Source: JAYVYM01 sp046593925
GTDB lineage: Bacteria; Actinomycetota; Actinomycetes; Mycobacteriales; SCTD01
DNA length: 36,244 bases
Reading direction: 5' to 3'
Assembly: GCA_046593925.1 (NCBI GenBank)
Contig: JBKJQN010000064.1
Coordinates: forward strand, 1-36,244
Part shown: piece after piece, positions 33,001 through 36,244 of the stretch
Layout of the letters: each line of letters opens with the position of its first letter
How positions within the stretch are numbered: position 1 is the stretch's first letter
Made by a program: the position numbers and the translations under genes
The notes under the pieces: model-generated
Databases searched by the model: none
Told to the model about the DNA's origin: nothing
The model's input: the letters and a program-made list of their open reading frames with translations, nothing else

Positions 33001-33617
33001 TGGAGGTGCGGTCCGGGCGACGCGTCGGAGTGATGGGCGGCACGTTCGACCCCGTCCACCACGGGCACCTGTCGGCGGCGAACGAGGCCGCGACGCTGTT
33101 CGCGCTGGACGAGGTCGTCTTCGTGCCGACCGGGCAGCCCTGGCAGAAAGCCGACCGACAGGTCAGCGCGGCCGAGGACCGCTACCTGATGACCGTCGTC
33201 GCGACCGCCTCGAACCCTCGGTTCTCCGTCAGCCGCATCGACATCGACCGGCCCGGCCCGACGTACACCGTGGACACCCTGCGGGACCTGCGTTCGTCGT
33301 ACGGCGCGGGCAGCGCACTGTTCTTCATCACCGGCACCGACGCGCTCACGGCCATCCTGGGCTGGCGCGACGCCGCCGAGCTGTTCGCCCTGGCGCACTT
33401 CGTCGGTGTCAGCCGGCCGGGCTACGCGCCGGTGGACCTCGACGGCTTCCCCGACGGGGCGGTCACCCTCGTGCAGGTGCCCGCGCTGGCGATCTCCTCC
33501 TCGGACTGCCGCGCCCGGGTCGGCCGCGGGCACCCGGTCTGGTACCTCGTACCGGACGGGGTGGTGCAGTACATCGAGAAGCGGCGCCTGTACCGCGTCG
33601 ACGGGGGTGGTCGGTGA
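33000..33617 (+). CDS. nadD: Nicotinate-nucleotide adenylyltransferase
   Basis: Joins ATP and nicotinate mononucleotide to form deamido-NAD, the penultimate step of NAD synthesis. 205 residues. Seen: GGTFDPVHHGHL (13-24) with the HHGH nucleotide-binding motif, FVPTGQPWQK, FFITGTDAL and a C-terminal ISSSDCRAR, matching the ISSTxIR pattern. The start is GTG 33000 overlapping the CoxE-like stop by one base; an in-frame GTG at 33006 is possible. The stop overlaps the next gene by four bases (GTGA). Confidence 0.96.
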   Translation: MEVRSGRRVGVMGGTFDPVHHGHLSAANEAATLFALDEVVFVPTGQPWQKADRQVSAAEDRYLMTVVATASNPRFSVSRIDIDRPGPTYTVDTLRDLRSSYGAGSALFFITGTDALTAILGWRDAAELFALAHFVGVSRPGYAPVDLDGFPDGAVTLVQVPALAISSSDCRARVGRGHPVWYLVPDGVVQYIEKRRLYRVDGGGR

Positions 33618-34084
33618 GCGAGCCGGTCGCCGGGGCCTCGCAGCCAGCCGTCGGCGGTCGCCGACGGACGGTGCAACGCCGCCATCGTCGACGTCAACGC
33701 CGCCGGCGGGTGGTCACTGCCCTGCTTGTCGCCGTGTTTGTCACGCTCCTCGTCACCTTCTACCTAGCTCGTCGCGACCCGCCGCGGCCTGCGACCTCAG
33801 GCACCCAGCGGACGGCGCCGGTGCCGCTGCGCAGTCAGTCGCTGGGACGTCACCACCCGCAGGCGGACGCCGGTGCCGACGTGCTGGTGGCGCGGCAGGT
33901 GCTCGCCACCGCGCCGGGTAGCTGGCGCCTGCCGTGCGGCCAGGTGCCCGGCACGCCGGCTGCCGACGCCTCGCAGCCGGCGCCCGTCACGCCGCTCGAG
34001 GTGACTGTCGACGCCGGCCGGTGCCCGACGTCCCTGCCCGGTTCGTCGGCAGCATCAGCAGGTCGGTCGACGGGGCATGCCTGA
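33614..34084 (+). CDS. Small basic membrane protein between nadD and rsfS, possibly frameshifted
   Basis: A 156-residue unrecognised protein. Residues 15-34 are strongly basic (RRRTVQRRHRRRQRRRR), followed by one transmembrane helix (VVTALLVAVFVTLLVTFYLA, about 34-53) and a Pro/Ala-rich extracytoplasmic part with two Cys (CGQ near 107, CPT near 138). This fits an inside-anchored, outside-facing protein. In other actinobacteria this slot often holds a LytR-related membrane protein, but no LCP or LytR_C domain is visible. The last 20 codons lose the G/C-ending bias while the frame shifted by one base (to the stop at about 34192-34194) regains it, so the annotated C-terminus may be wrong. It overlaps nadD by GTGA. 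Confidence 0.5.
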   Translation: MSEPVAGASQPAVGGRRRTVQRRHRRRQRRRRVVTALLVAVFVTLLVTFYLARRDPPRPATSGTQRTAPVPLRSQSLGRHHPQADAGADVLVARQVLATAPGSWRLPCGQVPGTPAADASQPAPVTPLEVTVDAGRCPTSLPGSSAASAGRSTGHA

Positions 34085-34329
34085 ACGCTGTCGGCCCAAC
34101 CGTGCACCTCGGGGCGGGGGGCCCCGAGCAGGGCGGCTGCGCGAGCTGCTCGCACGTCCGTCGCGGCGGCCCGCAAAGAAGGCACGCGGCCTGACGTGTC
34201 GACACCTGGCGGGTCGGCGTCGCGTCCCTCGCCGGCTCACGGCCGATGCCGGGCCGGTCCTCGACAGACCGGGTGGGCGCTGCGCCCAGTATCCTCGCGG
34301 GCACCATCCGGTTGAGAGAGGACCATCCC
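34085..34329. other. Gap before rsfS with out-of-frame coding-like sequence
   Basis: 245 bases. Up to about 34194 one plus-strand frame has strong G/C third positions (ending in a TGA at 34192-34194), which may be the displaced end of the upstream gene. After that no coding signal is seen; the -10 box of rsfS lies at 34290-34295. Confidence 0.35.
34290..34295 (+). promoter_or_regulatory. Putative -10 box for rsfS
   Basis: TATCCT at 34290-34295 would start transcription near 34302 and give a leader of about 28 bases, with GAGAGGA at 34315-34321 as ribosome binding site before the GTG at 34330. A -35 is not clear. Confidence 0.45.
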
Positions 34330-34728
34330 GTGCCCGCCTCTGAGCGCGCTGTCGAGCTGGCGCTGGCCGCAGCACAGGCGGCTGCGGACAAGCTCGCCGT
34401 CGACATCCTGCTGCTCGACGTCAGCGAGCAGCTCGTCATCACCGACGTCTTCGTACTCGCCAGCGCCCCCAACGACCGGCAGGTCAAGGCCGTCGTCGAC
34501 GAGGTCGAGGACCGCTTGCGCGGGCTGGGGGCCAAGCCGGTCCGCCGCGAGGGTGCTCAGGAGGGCCGCTGGGTCCTGCTCGACTTCGCCGAGGTCGTCG
34601 TCCATGTCCAGCACGAGCAGGAGCGGGTCTTCTACGCCCTCGAGCGGTTGTGGAAGGACTGCCCGGTCATCCCGTTCGTCGACCGGGACGTCGAGCGCTC
34701 GGTCGGCCGCACCCAGGTCGCTCCCTGA
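34330..34728 (+). CDS. rsfS: Ribosomal silencing factor RsfS
   Basis: A 132-residue protein of the Iojap/RsfS family that binds ribosomal protein L14 and blocks 50S-30S joining when nutrients are scarce. Seen: ADKLAVDILLLDVSEQLVITDVFV, SAPNDRQVKAVVDEVEDRL, GRWVLLDFAEVVVHVQHEQERVFYALERLWKD, which is the standard signature. The start is GTG 34330, with GAGAGGA nine bases upstream. nadD-rsfS proximity is typical. The next gene overlaps or follows at once. Confidence 0.95.
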   Translation: MPASERAVELALAAAQAAADKLAVDILLLDVSEQLVITDVFVLASAPNDRQVKAVVDEVEDRLRGLGAKPVRREGAQEGRWVLLDFAEVVVHVQHEQERVFYALERLWKDCPVIPFVDRDVERSVGRTQVAP

Positions 34729-34754
34729 GCGGTTTTGCGCGGGCGAGTCGCCGC

Positions 34755-35399
34755 GTGGTTCTGCTGCGACACGGTCGCACCGCAGACAACGCCGCCGGCC
34801 GGATCCAGGGCCAGCTCAACACCCCCCTGGACGATGTCGGACGCGCCCAGGCCCGCGCGGTCGCCCCGCTGCTCGCCGCCGCCAGGCCTGCGGTCGTGGT
34901 GTCGAGCGACCTGTCCCGCGCGCGCGACACCGCGACGCCGTTGGCCGAGGCAGCCGGCGTGCTGCTGGGCTGCGATCCCCGGTTGCGCGAGCTCGACCTC
35001 GGCCGCTGGGTGGGTCTCACGAGTGATCAGGCAGCTCAGCGCTACCCGCAGGAGCACACCGCGTGGCGCAACGGCGTCGACGTCGCGCGCGGCGGTGGGG
35101 AGACGTACCAGCAGGCGGGGACCCGGGCTGTCGCGGCGGTCCACGAGGCGCTACCGGAGGTGCCCGCGGGCGGCGTACTGGTGGCCGTCACCCACGGCGG
35201 CACCGCCCGCGGCATGCTCTGCGTGCTGCTCGAGCTCGCTGCGCCTCAGTGGTGGCGGTTTGCTGCCCTCGGCAACGCGTGTTGGACGGTGCTCGTGGAG
35301 GACCCTCGCGGCTGGCGGCTGGAGGCCCTTGGCGTCGGCCCTGGCGCGCTGGCCGACCCGGCGTCGTGGGCGCGGCCGCCCCGAGAGGCAGGCCTGTAA
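34755..35399 (+). CDS. Histidine phosphatase / phosphoglycerate mutase family protein
   Basis: A 214-residue member of the histidine phosphatase superfamily; catalysis uses the first His in LLRHGRTADN (H6 here), with a second His in VAVTHGGTARGM. The substrate is unknown; in other actinobacteria the gene after rsfS is annotated as a phosphoglycerate mutase-like phosphatase. Start choice is open. GTG 34755 leaves only four residues before the RHG motif. A CTG at 34725, overlapping the rsfS stop as CTGA, would give the longer MSGFARASRRVVLLRHG that homologs with MSG...RRVVLLRHG would suggest. The stop TAA overlaps the -10 box of the tRNA gene. Confidence 0.85.
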   Translation: MVLLRHGRTADNAAGRIQGQLNTPLDDVGRAQARAVAPLLAAARPAVVVSSDLSRARDTATPLAEAAGVLLGCDPRLRELDLGRWVGLTSDQAAQRYPQEHTAWRNGVDVARGGGETYQQAGTRAVAAVHEALPEVPAGGVLVAVTHGGTARGMLCVLLELAAPQWWRFAALGNACWTVLVEDPRGWRLEALGVGPGALADPASWARPPREAGL

Positions 35400-35402
35400 G
35401 GT
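35397..35402 (+). promoter_or_regulatory. Putative -10 box for tRNA-Ala
   Basis: TAAGGT at 35397-35402 overlaps the phosphatase stop codon and lies 13 bases before the tRNA 5' end, giving a precursor leader of about six bases. No -35 match is seen; the tRNA could also be read through from upstream. Confidence 0.35.
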
Positions 35403-35415
35403 ATCGACGGCACGC

Positions 35416-35488
35416 GGGGCTGTGGCGCAGCTGGTAGCGCACCACACTGGCAGTGTGGGGGTCAGGGGTTCGAGTCCCCTCAGCTCCA
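35416..35488 (+). tRNA. tRNA-Ala, anticodon GGC
   Basis: A complete cloverleaf of 73 bases: acceptor GGGGCTG (35416-35422) with CAGCTCC (35481-35487, one G-T pair), D stem GCGC/GCGC, anticodon stem CCACA/TGTGG with loop CTGGCAG and anticodon GGC at 35449-35451, five-base variable loop, T stem AGGGG/CCCCT with TTCGAGT, discriminator A at 35488. The 3' CCA is not encoded (the next bases are CCC), so it is added after transcription. It reads GCC and GCU alanine codons. Confidence 0.95.
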
Positions 35489-35498
35489 CCCTTACGAC

Positions 35499-35528
35499 CT
35501 GGGCTTCCTCTCGCGGGAGGAAGCCCGG
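35499..35528 (+). terminator. Hairpin after tRNA-Ala
   Basis: GGGCTTCCT at 35501-35509 is exactly complementary to AGGAAGCCC at 35518-35526, and the stem extends by C-G and G-T pairs at both ends around a 4-base loop. It begins ten bases after the tRNA end. No T-run follows. It is a good terminator candidate for the tRNA transcript. Confidence 0.65.
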
Positions 35529-36088
35529 CGTCGTTCCGGGTCCCGCAGCGCGTGGTGCGCCTCGGGAGCGTCCGCGACTGGGCCTGGCGCCCCGAGGCCC
35601 ATGCCCATTGTGGTCGGTGGTCCCGCTGGACATCACCAGCCGACCAGGCCGTCGGCCGCCCAGCCCGTCGGCCGACCCGCGTGGCGGCCGACCAGCCCGG
35701 CGGCCGCCGGCCGCCGGCCGCCCAGCCCGCCACCGCGCGGGCACGCCAGCCGGTCCGTCAGCCCCCCGGCCGTCTGGTCATCGTGCTGGCCACGCGCCCG
35801 CTCGCCTGGGTCCGATCTCCGGATCGTTGGACGTCGGCCGGAACTCGCCGCGCTGGCCTGAGTGCCCCGAGCGTCGCCGACCACGGCACGACGTGGAGGT
35901 CGCCGGTCGCGGGGCTTGACCGCAGACCGGCCCCAACGGGCGGCCCACCGTTCAACCGGCGGCACTGCCGCCTCCTGCTGTCCGGCATTCCGAGAGGACG
36001 CCCGCCCGGCGGTCCCGAGGTCGTCCGCGGACGAGGTGGGGACCGCGCAGCTCGCGGGGCTGTGCCGGTCGTGGCTCGGCTCGCGAGT
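35529..36088. other. GC-rich non-coding stretch upstream of rRNA promoter
   Basis: 560 bases without a recognisable gene. Frames are open on both strands for 60-230 codons but read as Arg/Pro/Gly-rich noise without family resemblance or codon bias. 35645-35760 is an irregular array of GGCCG, CCAGCCCG and CGGCCGCC elements (several near-copies of GTCGGCCGCCCAGCCCG). GGCGGC-ACT-GCCGCC at 35958-35972 can form a small hairpin. Otherwise I see nothing. Confidence 0.5.
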
Positions 36089-36117
36089 TTGACTCACGTG
36101 CCCGCGCCCCGTAGGTT
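36089..36117 (+). promoter_or_regulatory. rRNA operon promoter
   Basis: TTGACT at 36089-36094, a 17-base spacer and TAGGTT at 36112-36117: the best -35/-10 pair in the window. It is followed 10 bases later by GTTGCCCC...GGGC, the element that also stands just downstream of mycobacterial rrn P1 promoters. Initiation is expected near 36124. Confidence 0.85.
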
Positions 36118-36244
36118 ATCTGAGTTGCCCCGGATCGGGCCGTGAGGCTTGTGGTGGTGTGTGTCTGGTCTTTGAGAACTCAACAGCGTGCTGAAAGTCA
36201 GTGCCAAGTTTTTGGGTTCCTGCTGCCGTGTGGTGGTGGGGTCC
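36118..36244 (+). promoter_or_regulatory. 16S rRNA precursor leader (5' part)
   Basis: The transcribed leader of an rRNA operon. Seen: a small hairpin GCCC/GGGC (36127-36140) and the conserved actinobacterial leader element TTTGAGAACTCAACAG at 36171-36186, which belongs to the boxA/processing region in front of 16S rRNA, followed by a T-rich CAAGTTTTTGGGTTCC. The window ends before the mature 16S 5' end, so no rRNA itself is present. Confidence 0.85.

Noticed and set aside
35453..36145. 230-codon frame after tRNA-Ala
   Set aside because: Begins inside the tRNA, runs through the terminator and rRNA promoter, and shows no codon bias or domain.

Overview
The window comes from the chromosome of a high-GC Gram-positive actinomycete. 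Base composition is very GC-rich with G or C at most third codon positions, and GTG starts are frequent. Several genes carry a TANNNT -10 box only 6-8 bases before the start codon, the actinobacterial leaderless arrangement. The gene order clpX - valS - folC - ndk - (TIGR03960-type radical SAM) - (TIGR03936/DUF2344) - rne - rplU - rpmA - obg - proB - proA - nadD - rsfS is the conserved actinobacterial backbone. I cannot name the genus. The paralogous 'type 2' valyl-tRNA synthetase recalls Frankia-like lineages, but that is only a hint.

Layout. 1-6332: the 3' part of clpX, a minus-strand thioesterase-fold gene, then valS, folC and ndk. 6343-11759: a minus-strand block of four genes (transcribed ugd-like UDP-glucose dehydrogenase, membrane-anchored GH26 hydrolase, cellulose-synthase-like GT2, secreted DUF4214 repeat protein) that looks like a surface polysaccharide locus. 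It sits where Streptomyces carries mreBCD/pbp2/rodA. 11963-22764: radical SAM protein, DUF2344 protein, RNase E/G, L21, L27, Obg, ProB and ProA, with perfect hairpins between rne and rplU, between rpmA and obg, and after proA. 22765-30681: a glycolate/glyoxylate module (malate synthase, glcD, glcE, glcF, and a lactate/glycolate permease). 30740-33000: a MoxR ATPase and a VWA/CoxE-type partner. 33000-35399: nadD, a small membrane protein, rsfS and a histidine phosphatase. 35416-35488: tRNA-Ala(GGC), followed by a hairpin, about 560 bases of GC-rich apparently non-coding DNA, and finally a canonical rRNA promoter and 16S leader. The window ends just before a ribosomal RNA operon.

How the genes work together. 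The backbone serves protein quality control, tRNA charging, folate, nucleotides, ribosome assembly, RNA decay, proline and NAD. Two accessory modules are inserted in it. The minus-strand block should make UDP-glucuronate, polymerise a sugar nucleotide across the membrane and trim the product with a tethered GH26 enzyme translationally coupled to the synthase. The glc block should import glycolate (or lactate), oxidise it to glyoxylate with GlcDEF and condense that with acetyl-CoA to malate.

Most interesting points: the GH26-synthase coupling at the mre/rod site; a degenerate 15-bp tandem repeat that creates both the glcD stop and the glcE start; a ValS whose HIGH motif reads HMGS; three GCAGGGGA copies with a 19-bp period ahead of the malate synthase gene; a possible frameshift in the gene between nadD and rsfS; and a possible decayed minus-strand gene at 13868-14160. 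I saw no CRISPR array, transposase, phage gene or defence system.
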